Assembly: GCA_951394045.1 (NCBI GenBank)
Contig: OX595998.1
Location: forward strand, 1,550,001 to 1,614,000
Direction of reading: 5' to 3'
Source: Nitzschia sp. DOCU1
Lineage: Eukaryota > Bacillariophyta > Bacillariophyceae > Bacillariales > Bacillariaceae
DNA length: 64,000 nucleotides
Shown here: positions 33,213-43,787 of the stretch, in pieces
Layout: every line of letters begins with the position of its first letter
Position numbering within the stretch: the stretch's first letter is position 1
Translations under genes and position numbers: made by a program
Notes under the pieces: model-generated
The model's database searches: none
What the model was told of the DNA's origin: nothing
The model's input: the letters and a program-made list of their open reading frames with translations, nothing else

Positions 33213-34757
33213 CTAGGTCTGCTCTCCCGCTACATCTGGCAGCACGGGTCGCCAATAAGGCATCCGAAGGCCTCCCCCTTTACGTTTAGGTTGATGAACG
33301 ATCTGTACAGCCGTCCCTCCACTCTTCTTCTGTGCTTCGTCAACATACTTTTGAAGTTCATCCTTGGCCTGTTGTTTGCAGGAATGATGACTCGTACATT
33401 GACCCAACAGATTTTCATAAGCAATCTGCGCCTTGTTTTGCTGCATATAGCGCTGTGTCGTCTGTGCCAAGGTCCGATTCATGTGGAATCGTTCTTCCAA
33501 CAGTTTCCACAGCTTTTCATTCATGGCCCGGGCTTTGCTCTTGGACAAGGAAAACCCATGGGGTGCCTCAACATCTTGCATCCCAGCAGAAGTCCATGTG
33601 CGAGATCGAATGGCACTTATCATCAATTCTTCGACTAGATCCAAACAAGCAGGCTTGTCGGTTTGGTGGTGTGTAGGCGTCAGCAAGCACGCCGTCGAGT
33701 TGGCCAGGTGTTTGTATAACAAATCATGGGATTCGACCGGAACTTCATTGGCTTGTACACCTACATTGTATCCTACCGTAATGCCGGGAGTGATACAGAG
33801 TTTGGAGTGCTCGACTGGGTTCAATGCGCCAACGGAAGAAGATTGGCCTTCCTCACTAGACGATCGCCATTCAATGTGGCGCCGAGTACACCAATACAAC
33901 CATTTTGTGGGTGGTAGTGGAGGTCTAGCCGATGATTGCCTTCCATTGGAGTCTTCCTCGTTTGTGCTGCTGCTGCCATTATCGGGATGTATGAATCGTT
34001 TGAGTGCCACATACTGTAGATACTGCAAATAGAGCATGTGCAAGCCATCGTCCGCATCTAGTCTCGTTTCTAACACAGGTCGCTCTTCTCTCAAGGCTAT
34101 TGCCTGGTGCAATCGCGTAACGTTTCCAGAGAAAATCCTGGACTGTAGCAAATCCAGTCCTTCGGCTCCATCTCGCCAACTTCCATGTAGATCGGGGGAT
34201 ATTAAAAAGTTTCGATTGCTAGCAACGATGTAGATATTCGAATAGGGCCGTACCATTTCCAGCAATTCCTGAAAGACGGGATTGTCCGCCACGGCGAATT
34301 GAGGATCGGTTTTTATAATCCAAAGGAAATTTTGCGTGGATTGTCCAATCATGGTCGGAAAGCAAAAAGTCCGAAAGAGATGCAAACGAGCCATACCCAA
34401 AGTCATAAGTGGACTTTGTTCTTGCATGAATCGAGTATTGACAATGTGTATCAAGGGCAATTCTGTGGCACTGGGAGCCTCAATATCCACTCCAGCGACG
34501 GGCAAACGAACTGTGCGCGGCGGAAGCAGCAAACGGTAGACGAAGAATCCCAGGCAAAGACAACCACCGAGCGCCAATAACAGCAACCGGCTTCCATATT
34601 TGCCTCGTCTTCGACGCCTTCGCAGTTGTCTCGTGTTCAAAGGGCTCGTGACAGTAGGTGGTTGGACACCCGGCGACGAAGGCGTCAGTGGCCGATGATC
34701 TGTTGCAGCACCTCCATCGGTGCACGTTCCCTTTCTCCTTTGCAGAGCAGCACTCAT
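33213..34757 (-). CDS. Type II membrane glycosyltransferase-like protein (putative rhamnosyltransferase family)
   Basis: Single exon, 514 residues. A basic stretch (RQLRRRRRRGKYG, about 44-56) precedes one hydrophobic anchor (LLLLALGGCLCLGFFVYRLL), the layout of Golgi glycosyltransferases. The catalytic part begins near residue 100: HIVNTRFMQEQ, MARLHLFRTFCFPTM, QSTQNFLWIIKTDP, and ETRLDADDGLHML, whose DADDG is a likely sugar-nucleotide/metal-binding Asp motif. This order (N-T-R-F, L-F..F..P, Q...FLW, R-x-D-A-D-D) matches the putative rhamnosyltransferase family (Pfam PF11316), as far as I recall. Donor and acceptor cannot be told. N-glycosylation-like sites (SGNVTRL, MNRTLA) fit a lumenal domain. 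The retrotransposon LTR begins 170 bp upstream of its start. Confidence 0.75.
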   Translation of the reverse strand: MSAALQRRKGTCTDGGAATDHRPLTPSSPGVQPPTVTSPLNTRQLRRRRRRGKYGSRLLLLALGGCLCLGFFVYRLLLPPRTVRLPVAGVDIEAPSATELPLIHIVNTRFMQEQSPLMTLGMARLHLFRTFCFPTMIGQSTQNFLWIIKTDPQFAVADNPVFQELLEMVRPYSNIYIVASNRNFLISPDLHGSWRDGAEGLDLLQSRIFSGNVTRLHQAIALREERPVLETRLDADDGLHMLYLQYLQYVALKRFIHPDNGSSSTNEEDSNGRQSSARPPLPPTKWLYWCTRRHIEWRSSSEEGQSSSVGALNPVEHSKLCITPGITVGYNVGVQANEVPVESHDLLYKHLANSTACLLTPTHHQTDKPACLDLVEELMISAIRSRTWTSAGMQDVEAPHGFSLSKSKARAMNEKLWKLLEERFHMNRTLAQTTQRYMQQNKAQIAYENLLGQCTSHHSCKQQAKDELQKYVDEAQKKSGGTAVQIVHQPKRKGGGLRMPYWRPVLPDVAGEQT

Positions 34758-34921
34758 CGCCTAAGCTCTACTAGTGGAGACCAGGATGATATGCTTGGAG
34801 ACTTTCTTGCCATTATTATGAACCTGAAGAGATGTGTTCTACATGCTTTGTCGTCGTTGAGAATGGTTGCTCTTCGCAACGGATGGTCGTGTTGGATGGC
34901 ACCGAGATGCGTCGAATATGC

Positions 34922-34927
34922 CACAGT
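34922..34927. repeat. Target-site duplication, left copy
   Basis: CACAGT abutting the LTR; the same six bases follow the right LTR at 40394-40399. Copia elements usually make 5-bp duplications, so one base may match by chance. Confidence 0.75.
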
Positions 34928-35458
34928 TGTTGAAATCTCTCGTAACTCGTAGCGTTCCTGCTCGACTAACTCGACTGTAGTTGACTAGCTCGGCTGTAGT
35001 CTTTTCGTAGCAGGTCTCTAGACAATACTCGTTGGTGGTGCACCAGAAGTTCCTCTCTCAAAGCTTCTCCTAAATATTGTGATTATCTACTAGTGCTAGA
35101 CGTTCTTTCCGCTTGGTATTCGTAATGACCCGATTGATCGTGTTCGATGGTCCCACAGGACCGACTCTGATCGTCGTTCCTTCAGTCTACTAGTTCGAAG
35201 TATCGGTCATCTACAATGTCCCACCGATCGTCTTGGATGTCCTCTAGATCATCCCAGCCCTCGTTGTCTTGTCCAAGAGTCTCAGATGAACATCTATGGG
35301 ATGCCTCTTCATCTGGTCTCATGTCCGATCTTACCACTGACATGACCTTCTGTAGTTCCGTTGCCCCGACGACAGTCGTGACGTAGTGTGCAGTCGACAC
35401 ATTCGAATGGTCGGTCTTCAGTCCCGAGTTGCCAGTCCTGAAAGACCCCATTCCGACA
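34928..35458 (-). repeat. 3' LTR of the copia element
   Basis: 531 bp, TGTTG...CGACA on the plus strand, no difference seen against 39863-40393. Holds the last 277 nt of the polyprotein frame, including its stop at 35182. Confidence 0.93.
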
Positions 35459-38400
35459 TCCTCCCTGTTGACTGCCGAACGGATCATATGAAAGACGCCG
35501 CCGTTTGTTAGCTTGCGCGCCAAATCCTTGTGAATCTGTTCCGTCACGTTTTTCGTCATCGGGTCGGCCAAATTCAATTCCGAACGAATGAAGCGGACAA
35601 CAAGCCTTGGTGGCCCACTCTCGCTTGGAACCATCAACTCTCGAATGTGATGCATGCGGATGTCAATGTGTTTCGTCCTGTTGCCGACAGCCTGGTTCTC
35701 CATCAGATAGATGGCTCCAGTGTTGTCTTCGAACATCACAGCTGGCCTTGCATTCAAGGCTCCCGGAACAACTTCCTCCAAAAGCATTTGAAGAAACTGG
35801 ATCTCCGTAGCACAAGCTGATGCTGCCACATACTCTGCTTCGGTGCTGCTCAGAGTCACCGACTGTTGCGTCCTTGACACAGCAGTCATTAACGATCCGC
35901 CGAGTGTCGTCACATACCCCGAAACGCTCTTGCAATTCTCCTTGTTGGTTGCCCAGTTACTGTCGGTGTAGGCATAGAGAGTCAAGTTCTTCGGCTTTCT
36001 CAAGATCAAGGTTGCAGGGTTAGAGGTACGAATGTAACCGATCAACCTTTCCAGTGACCTCCAATGGTCGTCACCTGGGCGATCCATGCTGGATGCCAAC
36101 TCTCTCAGTGCGTTGCCACATTCCGGCATGATCTTGCGACAGAACCACATGACTTTCCCAAGGATCTTGCGATAGAGATCAACATCCTTGATCTCCCCTT
36201 CCTTGTTTCGTTCCAAAGTCTCGCCAGGGAATCCGGGGGTCGTCGCGTTCTTTAGATTGCGACCGGTTGCTTCCAACCAATCTTTTTCGATATCTTGTTG
36301 GTAGTCAGCCATAGATAATTCGTAGTAGGGACCGTCGTCGTCCTTCTTCTTTTGGTACCACACTCCAAGATGCTTGCTTAGCGTTCCCAGATCCACGATC
36401 TTGAACCGTTGCTGGATTGCCGTCTTGAACCAGCCGCGAGCTTCGTCCGGACCTGCAAACAAGATGTCGTCGACATGAACAACAATCAGCAGCCACAAGT
36501 CCTTGTCCTTGTGCTTGTACCAAACGCATGGGTCGGCCTTCGATTGGCATAGGCCGATCTTCCAAAGATGCTTCGCGTTTTCCTTCCAGAATGCTCTGGG
36601 TGATTGAACAGCGCCGTACATGGCGCGTTCCAAATGCAAGCAGGTTCCTTGGGTCTCTTCTTCCGAAGCGTAGCCAAACATGACGACGCCTTCGGGCCAC
36701 TGGATGTAGACATCTTCATCGAGCTGCGCTTCCAGGAAGGCGGCCTCGATGTCCAACATCTCCACATCCCATTCATTCGACTCGTTGAAAAGCGACAGAG
36801 CAAGGAGTAGTCTCGTCGATGCGTCCTGAGCAACGGGTGAATGGGTGTGAGTAAAGTCAATGCCGGGTATCTGCACAAAGCCACGAACCACAATCCTGCC
36901 TTTGTATCGTTTCGATCCGTCATGCTCCTGCTTGACCTTGAAGACCCACTTGGTCGAGATAGGTCGCTGTCCTTTCTTCAACGCCGACAATGGCGTCTTC
37001 TTCCAGACCTTGCGATGCAAGAAGTTCTCGATCTCTTTCTTGGCTGCGCCGATCCATTCCAAACGTTGCTCTCCTTGAAGAGCTTCGCCGAGGGTCTTCG
37101 GCTCGCCAGGATCACTTGCAAGCGCGGTGTGGAAGACGTAATAGACTTGCTGCTGCCTTTCCCTTCTATCGTCGTCATTGTTCCCATCAGTAGTGTCGCC
37201 ATCCACATTGACGACTTCTTCGTCTTCGTCGCTTTCGATAGGGTTGTAGTGTGTTCTCAGCTTGGCTAGTTCGCGCTCAACTCTGCTTGGCTTAGGACGG
37301 ACTGGAGTATTTTGTAGGGGGATCCTCCCCACTTGGGAAACCTTCCTCCCTGCTCCAGTAGCGTCCTCATCATCGTCGTCCGAAACTTCATGAGGCGAGA
37401 GCTCAGCAGTGGTTAGAGGCAACGCGTAATCCTCAATGACATCGTCGCTCACATCGACTTCAAAATCCGAAGCAAAAATCTTCAAGGATTTGGGGACTTC
37501 TTGGCTACCGTGCCATTCTGCCCACGTAACATCGCGCGATTCGACCACACTCTTGGTCGCGGGGTTGTACATGCGGTATACATCGCCGGAGTGGTCCGGA
37601 GCATACCCCATGAACACCATCTTCTGGCTCTTGAGAGCCATCTTGGTGGGTTTCTTGTCGCGGATCTTCACATACCCAATTCGTCCGAACTGAACCAGGT
37701 GGTCCAAAACCTTAGGAGTTTCGCCGTACCATAACTCGTCTGGAGCCAGCCCTACTCGATTGGGCACAGCATTATGGATGCGCGTAGCCGTAAATACAGC
37801 TTCGCCCCATAAGTGCCCCTGATGTTCTTCATCCAAATGCGCACCAAGCATCATGGCTTGAGCGCGATCTCGGATTGTAACAAACTTTCGTTCCACAACA
37901 CCGTTGTACTTGGGAGAATTGGGTGGTGTTAGTTCAATCTGGATACCGAAATCACCGCACAACTCGCGCAATCCCTTCACGTTTTTGCCCGCGTTATCGC
38001 AGCGAAGATACTTAGTGGTGACTCGCGCTCCCTTAAGTAGATCCAAAACGACCTTAGTCACACGTTTTGCCTCATTCTTATGCTTCACAAAGAAGCTCCA
38101 GGCCTTGCGGGTCTTGTCATCCACAATCAATACCCAAAACTTAGAGCCTTTCAAAGACATCTTGTAAGGACCGCTGATGTCCATAAAGAGTCTCTCGCCC
38201 TTGGTAGTAGCCTTGACATTGGTGGTCTTGGAGACACCCTTCGCCTTAGCTTTTGCATAGGCGCAAGCTTCACAAGACTTCTTGTTGCTGCCATTTCTGT
38301 AGACAACGTAGCCGCAGCTCTCCAACAGAGGCTTGAGTATCCCATGATTGAGATGGCCGTATAGCTCGTGGGCGTCGTTGATATCGATCTGGCTTGGCTT

Positions 38401-39825
38401 CTTGGTCTCGACTTCCTTCTCAACTGCCGCTGGCTTGTAATCTTCCTTGGTTGAAGCAGCATCCTTTTCGTCCTCTTTCTCTTCCTCAATCAACGTCGCG
38501 AAAGCCTTGTTGCCTTCCTGTACCGTCGCCTTGAGATAGTAGAGCGCACTGCCCTTCTCTTTCTCCACATAGATTCGACTGCCTTTGGGGCTTTCGATCA
38601 CGAGCTTGGTTCCTTCGAACGATACCTTGTTGCCTGCTTGAACAAGCTTTCCCAGCGAGATGATGTTCTTGGCAAAGCCAGGAACAACTTGAGCATTCTT
38701 CAGATGCAAAACAGCCTCGCCACAGCCAAGGAACAACGATCCTTGCTTGGTAGCTTTCATGTACTCGCCGCTTCCAACTTGCACGAACTGCTTGCTGGTT
38801 GATGGGTCCACAAGTCCATCTCCATACTTCAGAACGTGGGCGTCGGAACCCGAGTCGAGAAGGTAGCATTGATTGTTGTCGTCAGATCGCACCTTCTTGG
38901 TCACAGACATGCCAACGAACATGCCAATGCCAGTCTCAGCAGCCGGCCTCGAGCCGCCGCCTGACTTCTTGGGGCAATCCTTTGCGAAGTGACCGTCTTC
39001 GCCACACTCGAAGCAAACGCCGGTCTTGTCGGACTTGCAGTCAGCTTTCTTGTGGCCTTGTTTGCCACACTTGCGGCACTTTCCTTTGAACTTCTTCTTG
39101 CCGCTCCACTTGGCCGCACCACCGCCGAATCCCTTCTTGGTCTCGGTTGTCATGGCAACGTTCTTCACGTCACCCTTTCGGTTGCGGTCCTCGAAGGATC
39201 TCGCCCATTTCTGAGCGATCTCGTTTTCAATCTCGGCGACAGTCATCGTGTCTTCCTTGCCGGATACCTTGGTTTCCACGTCCTCGTATCCCTCTGGCAG
39301 GTTTCCAACAAGATGTGCCTTGATCTCGTAGTCTTTCTTGGCATACTCGTCCTTGATGTTTCGTAGTTTCTCGTTGATGCTGTCCATCTCTAGAAACCAC
39401 GAAGTAGGATCGGTAGCCGTAGACTCCAGTTTGCACTGCGTAAACGCCTTGAGCAACTCTGTCAAGTTAGAGCTTGCTTGCTTTGCGTACTTGCAGTCCA
39501 GGGCAGCTAGGGCTGCTCGAACGTCGCCGTTGGCTCGACGCACCAAACCCATGGGCACGCCGCTGCATCCCATCAGAATCTGGTCGTACGCCTCGACATT
39601 TGCCTTGTAGAGGTCCTTCTGCTCCTGCGTGGCAGTAGTAGCCTCAGTCTCCGACTTGGTCGGAATCGCGGCCGTAGGATCGTCGAATGGTCCACTCCAG
39701 CCTTTCTTGCGAATGATAGCCATGGTCTTGAACCTCCATTCATCGTAGAATTCGACAACGTTCGAATCCTTCAACGAATAGTACTTCACAGACGACAGCG
39801 AAGTTTCGTCTCCCTTAGTAGACAT
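35182..39825 (-). CDS. Copia Gag-Pol polyprotein
   Basis: One frame of 1547 residues with no stop. The ATG at 39825 (MSTKGDETS) is taken as start because the frame upstream has only a TTG. Gag (about residues 1-240) is followed by two CCHC zinc knuckles (CRKCGKQGHKKADC and CFECGEDGHFAKDC), an aspartic protease (CYLLDSGSDAHV), the integrase zinc region (HELYGHLNHGIL), and an integrase core with D..D..E (LFMDISGPYK, LRCDNAGK, NGVVERK). Reverse transcriptase comes next (WDVEMLDIEAAFLEA; HVDDILFAG in place of YVDD), then RNase H (AYTDSNWA, LSSTEAEYVA). The last 92 residues, acidic and unlike standard Pol, are encoded inside the 3' LTR. No frameshift separates Gag from Pol. Confidence 0.93.
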   Translation of the reverse strand: MSTKGDETSLSSVKYYSLKDSNVVEFYDEWRFKTMAIIRKKGWSGPFDDPTAAIPTKSETEATTATQEQKDLYKANVEAYDQILMGCSGVPMGLVRRANGDVRAALAALDCKYAKQASSNLTELLKAFTQCKLESTATDPTSWFLEMDSINEKLRNIKDEYAKKDYEIKAHLVGNLPEGYEDVETKVSGKEDTMTVAEIENEIAQKWARSFEDRNRKGDVKNVAMTTETKKGFGGGAAKWSGKKKFKGKCRKCGKQGHKKADCKSDKTGVCFECGEDGHFAKDCPKKSGGGSRPAAETGIGMFVGMSVTKKVRSDDNNQCYLLDSGSDAHVLKYGDGLVDPSTSKQFVQVGSGEYMKATKQGSLFLGCGEAVLHLKNAQVVPGFAKNIISLGKLVQAGNKVSFEGTKLVIESPKGSRIYVEKEKGSALYYLKATVQEGNKAFATLIEEEKEDEKDAASTKEDYKPAAVEKEVETKKPSQIDINDAHELYGHLNHGILKPLLESCGYVVYRNGSNKKSCEACAYAKAKAKGVSKTTNVKATTKGERLFMDISGPYKMSLKGSKFWVLIVDDKTRKAWSFFVKHKNEAKRVTKVVLDLLKGARVTTKYLRCDNAGKNVKGLRELCGDFGIQIELTPPNSPKYNGVVERKFVTIRDRAQAMMLGAHLDEEHQGHLWGEAVFTATRIHNAVPNRVGLAPDELWYGETPKVLDHLVQFGRIGYVKIRDKKPTKMALKSQKMVFMGYAPDHSGDVYRMYNPATKSVVESRDVTWAEWHGSQEVPKSLKIFASDFEVDVSDDVIEDYALPLTTAELSPHEVSDDDDEDATGAGRKVSQVGRIPLQNTPVRPKPSRVERELAKLRTHYNPIESDEDEEVVNVDGDTTDGNNDDDRRERQQQVYYVFHTALASDPGEPKTLGEALQGEQRLEWIGAAKKEIENFLHRKVWKKTPLSALKKGQRPISTKWVFKVKQEHDGSKRYKGRIVVRGFVQIPGIDFTHTHSPVAQDASTRLLLALSLFNESNEWDVEMLDIEAAFLEAQLDEDVYIQWPEGVVMFGYASEEETQGTCLHLERAMYGAVQSPRAFWKENAKHLWKIGLCQSKADPCVWYKHKDKDLWLLIVVHVDDILFAGPDEARGWFKTAIQQRFKIVDLGTLSKHLGVWYQKKKDDDGPYYELSMADYQQDIEKDWLEATGRNLKNATTPGFPGETLERNKEGEIKDVDLYRKILGKVMWFCRKIMPECGNALRELASSMDRPGDDHWRSLERLIGYIRTSNPATLILRKPKNLTLYAYTDSNWATNKENCKSVSGYVTTLGGSLMTAVSRTQQSVTLSSTEAEYVAASACATEIQFLQMLLEEVVPGALNARPAVMFEDNTGAIYLMENQAVGNRTKHIDIRMHHIRELMVPSESGPPRLVVRFIRSELNLADPMTKNVTEQIHKDLARKLTNGGVFHMIRSAVNREDVGMGSFRTGNSGLKTDHSNVSTAHYVTTVVGATELQKVMSVVRSDMRPDEEASHRCSSETLGQDNEGWDDLEDIQDDRWDIVDDRYFELVD
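35459..35470 (-). promoter_or_regulatory. Polypurine tract
   Basis: In element sense the bases before the 3' LTR read aacagggagga, a purine run at the exact place where plus-strand DNA synthesis of LTR elements is primed. Confidence 0.6.
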
Positions 39826-39862
39826 CTTACTTTTTCTTTTCAAACAAAGCCGCTTTAAAGCG

Positions 39863-40393
39863 TGTTGAAATCTCTCGTAACTCGTAGCGTTCCTGCTCGA
39901 CTAACTCGACTGTAGTTGACTAGCTCGGCTGTAGTCTTTTCGTAGCAGGTCTCTAGACAATACTCGTTGGTGGTGCACCAGAAGTTCCTCTCTCAAAGCT
40001 TCTCCTAAATATTGTGATTATCTACTAGTGCTAGACGTTCTTTCCGCTTGGTATTCGTAATGACCCGATTGATCGTGTTCGATGGTCCCACAGGACCGAC
40101 TCTGATCGTCGTTCCTTCAGTCTACTAGTTCGAAGTATCGGTCATCTACAATGTCCCACCGATCGTCTTGGATGTCCTCTAGATCATCCCAGCCCTCGTT
40201 GTCTTGTCCAAGAGTCTCAGATGAACATCTATGGGATGCCTCTTCATCTGGTCTCATGTCCGATCTTACCACTGACATGACCTTCTGTAGTTCCGTTGCC
40301 CCGACGACAGTCGTGACGTAGTGTGCAGTCGACACATTCGAATGGTCGGTCTTCAGTCCCGAGTTGCCAGTCCTGAAAGACCCCATTCCGACA
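39863..40393 (-). repeat. 5' LTR of the copia element
   Basis: 531 bp, identical by eye to 34928-35458. In element sense it ends 37 nt before the Gag-Pol ATG. It carries an orphan copy of the polyprotein C-terminus (40117-40386). Confidence 0.93.
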
Positions 40394-40399
40394 CACAGT
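40394..40399. repeat. Target-site duplication, right copy
   Basis: CACAGT directly after the right LTR, matching 34922-34927. Confidence 0.75.
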
Positions 40400-40483
40400 T
40401 GCTGAATGATCCGTGACTAAAATGGACTTATGCGTCGAAAGGCACTGTTGCTGAATGATCCGTGACTAAAATGGACTTACGCG
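40398..40483 (+). repeat. Tandem duplication, period 49 bp
   Basis: gttgctgaatgatccgtgac... starts at 40398 and again at 40447, with about 35 bp matching except t/c near the end. The first copy touches the LTR target-site duplication. Confidence 0.8.
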
Positions 40484-41709
40484 ACTCATTTCGAATGGAT
40501 CGATCCGAAGCGTTCCAGTCCTATCCCCTCTTTGACGAAAGCCACGGAGAATGAGTTGCGCTACAACTATGTATTGCTATCTCTTCTTCAAACGTATCTG
40601 CTTCTAGTGGTCCTGAAAGACGATTGCCCTCCCCCCATGCTGTTGACTCTCGTCTGCCGTCCCGTGCTCTTCTTTGCACAATCTACTAATGTGCTCTTGG
40701 ATCCTAACTAGAAAAGCTCAATGCAATCATCTACTTTGGGTCGATCTTAGCTCTGCAAAGTCGCGACGCTGATAGAGAGCTACTTGAACCATCAGCCTTT
40801 CTCTGAGGGCAAGACCGTGGCCGTCAAGAACCGCTTTGGGGTGCAGGGCGGAGGGGACGTCATCGGGGGGACAACTTTGACGAATTGATGATGGCATCAG
40901 ACTCTGACACCGCATCTGAACAAAGACTGCAAGGTATGGGATAGACATTCTAGCTTTGTACGTGCTTCAATAATACTCTCTCTATTTGTGGCGACCCAAC
41001 CACATCTTCTCATAATTCAGAGGGAAGCATTACATATGCCAAAATGAAGTTCACAATAACATCAACGGCACTTGCCGTTCCAACGAGTTCCTTGGCTTCA
41101 CCAAATGAACACGGGGCTTATCACGAGAACAACCAAGACACGACTTCACAAATTCGTTTCCAAGCCGAATTATGGTCATTTTTCTGTGCGAGGACAAAGA
41201 CAAGGCCCCCTGGCAGGCGCGCAATGATGAACCATTGTTATCTACAAACATTTAGCATAAGTATGATACGACGAGTGCAGTAGCGCCAATATTCAATGCC
41301 CGACTTCCGCCAAAACATGTGAAGTTGCTGGCTGCGTCGAGCCAGGCAGTCATGTATACTGCACGTATAATTAGTAATAAGAACGCCTGCCATTTTTCGT
41401 GCGCGTGCGTTGGTGTCAAGTTAATAGCAAAAAATCTTTCTCTGACTTCTTGGATACGGAGAGTTGCCGACCGGTAGTGTTCTGCGCTGACTTTTTGAAA
41501 GAAGAAAAGCAATCCATTTTTCTGACAGCCGCATACTTTTGGCAGGCAGATGTCACCAATGAGCACATTGTCAATATCCTAGAAGTAAGTTCAGCAATCA
41601 AATCTGCATTGACTCGTTGGTGGGACCGTCGGGTATCTCAATCACTGCTTCAGCTGCTAACGCGTTGTATTCTAAATCCATTCTTCCAGACGGCATTTGA
41701 TTCATCAAC

Positions 41710-43787
41710 ATGACGGACGTTGAAAGCCCAGAGCTTACCCCAAAGGCGGACGAGTCGCAAGAAGTTGACAGCGAAGAAGTCGATTCGCCCGCTGAAGAAC
41801 CCCGCTTTGACGCCAAGCGTATGGACTCTGCCGATATCCGTGATCCCCATGCCGTCGTTCACACTGGCAAGAAAATTGAAGAAGACCCCATTAGGGAAGA
41901 CGAAGAGGGCCTCCCCATGTTGAACAAAATGATGAGCTTGCTCGGGCTTTTTGTCAAGTACGGCTTTGCTCTTCTGGTTGTCATTTACCTTTTGGCCGCT
42001 TTCATTATTGACTTTCAGAGGGCTACTGCCCTGTTCGTGATTACTGTTTTGGTGATCGCCTACCACATCTATTGGTACTGGGCCAAGAACAACGAAGACA
42101 AGATGGAAAAGGCTGAGGATGGCATTATTGCATTCATGGCCAAAACCGACACAGACTGGAAGTTTGCCGCTGGTTTCACCGGTGTGCTCGTTCTTATCAT
42201 GGTCATCATCATGGCCGTCACCGTCCGCGACGGACGAAACATGATTTCTCTCTTTGGTATGCTTGTTTTCATGGCCCTGACCTGGTTGTTCTCCTGGAAG
42301 CCACACAAGGTGCAAGTTCGTCCCGTTATTGGATCTATTTTCATCCAATTCATTTTCGGATTCATTGTCATCCGCACGACTTGGGGTCTTGCCGCCATGA
42401 CATTCCTTTCTGACATTTTCACGATTCTTCTCGGATACACCATTGCGGGATCCTCGTTTGTTTTCTCTTGGTTGACAGACGGTTCTCTGTATGGACGTCC
42501 CTTTCAATTGGCCCCTAATGCTGATGGCGAAGATATGGGGTCCTACACCCTTGGACCTCCGTTCTTTTTCAGCGTTCTTCCCACCGTCATTTTCTTCTCT
42601 GCCATCATGTCTGTCGGATACTACGTCCGTGCCCTTCCCTGGATGGTCCGCAAAGTTGGTGCGTTTCTGCGATAGGCGTGACTTGACAACTGCTTTGGAG
42701 TTTCGCAACTTGCATCTCACCCTGTCAACCTCGTGACCGCAATCAGGCTACTTCTTGGGTATCATTCTTGGAACTTCCGCCTCTGAATCCTTGTCGGCCG
42801 CTGGAAACATTTTTGTTGGTCAGACCGAGGCCCCACTTTTGGTTCGAGTAAGTTTTTTGCATTCGTTTCATGCTCCCATTCTGATTAATGATTCTGAGAT
42901 TCATTCACTTTCTTTCCCCCAAAGCCCTTTATGGCAGAAATGACCGAATCGGAACTCCACGCTGTCATGACGGGAGGATTCGCCACCATTGCGGGAAGTG
43001 TATTTGGTCTTTATATTAGTTTTGGTAAGTCATCTATCAGGAAAAGTGATGGAATGTAACTTTGTCTACAGTTCACTTACCCAGGATTTCGTTCGTCTCT
43101 AACCACAATACAGGTATCGATGGTGTTGCCATTCTCGCTGCATCCATCATGTCTGCTCCCGCCGCTCTTGCCATTTCCAAGATCGCATACCCAGAAACGG
43201 AGGAGAGTCCCACGGCCACCGGAAAGAAGGGAGCCTACCACATTCCAGATTCGGGTGATACCAACATCGTGCATGCTGCAACCAATGGAGCCGTCATTGG
43301 TACCCAACTCATGTTGAACATTGCAGGAAATCTCATTGCTTTCTTGGCTATTATTGAAATGTTGGACCAACTCCTCATCTACTTGGGAACGCGCGTTGAT
43401 ATTGATATCAGCTTCACCATTGTATGCGAGATCCTCTTCTACCCTGTGGCATGGCTCATGGGCATTGATGCTGCGGATTGCAGGGCCGTTGCCGAGGTTT
43501 TGGGTCTCAAAATTTTCGCCAACGAGTTTGTTGCCTATGGAGTCCTCGCCTCGCCCGAGGTCCGAAACAGCATCAGCGAGCGGTCCTTCTACATTGCTTC
43601 TTATGCCCTATGTGGTTTCTCCAACTTTGGTTCTATCGGAATTCAACTCGGTGGTTTGACTCCCTTGGCACCGAAAAGGGCTGGATCTCTTGCCAAGCTG
43701 GTCTTTAGTGCTATGATTGCGGGAAACACGGCTTGTCTGATGACCGCCTGCATTGCTGGAATCTTCTATGAAGAGGGCGAGCGCTAA
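41710..43787 (+). CDS. Concentrative nucleoside transporter (CNT/SLC28 family)
   Basis: Four exons: 41710-42658, 42747-42847, 42925-43024, 43114-43787; introns 88, 77 and 89 bp; 607 residues. This plasma-membrane carrier family couples nucleoside uptake to a Na+ or H+ gradient. An acidic 75-residue N-terminus is followed by hydrophobic spans. The family signatures come after: [86 protein letters not shown], and [23 protein letters not shown]. The Q-T-E-A-P-L and E-S-x-S-A-A-x-N motifs contain the residues that bind nucleoside and ion in CNT structures. Length and order fit eukaryotic CNTs. Substrate preference cannot be told. A phytoplankton cell would use it to scavenge dissolved nucleosides. 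Confidence 0.94.

Larger units (their letters stand above)
34928..40393 (-). mobile_element. Complete Ty1/copia LTR retrotransposon
   Basis: 5466-bp element on the minus strand: two 531-bp LTRs (34928-35458 and 39863-40393) that read as identical, start TG and end CA, one long Gag-Pol frame, a purine tract next to the 3' LTR, and a 6-bp flanking repeat CACAGT. Domain order protease, integrase, reverse transcriptase, RNase H identifies Ty1/copia. Identical LTRs and an intact frame point to recent insertion and possible activity. Confidence 0.93.
40394..41709. other. Intergenic with a short tandem repeat; no supported gene
   Basis: 1.3 kb. Two copies of a 35-bp unit (CAGTTGCTGAATGATCC...) lie right of the LTR (next entry). 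A plus-strand frame at 41044-41283 starts with a weakly signal-like MKFTITSTALAV but has no domain. Confidence 0.5.

Noticed and set aside
35530..39758. Many frames on the plus strand and in other minus frames inside the retrotransposon
   Set aside because: Shadows of the long Gag-Pol frame, which has all the conserved motifs.
41044..41283. 79-codon frame with a signal-like start
   Set aside because: The hydrophobic core is weak and nothing after it resembles a known secreted protein.
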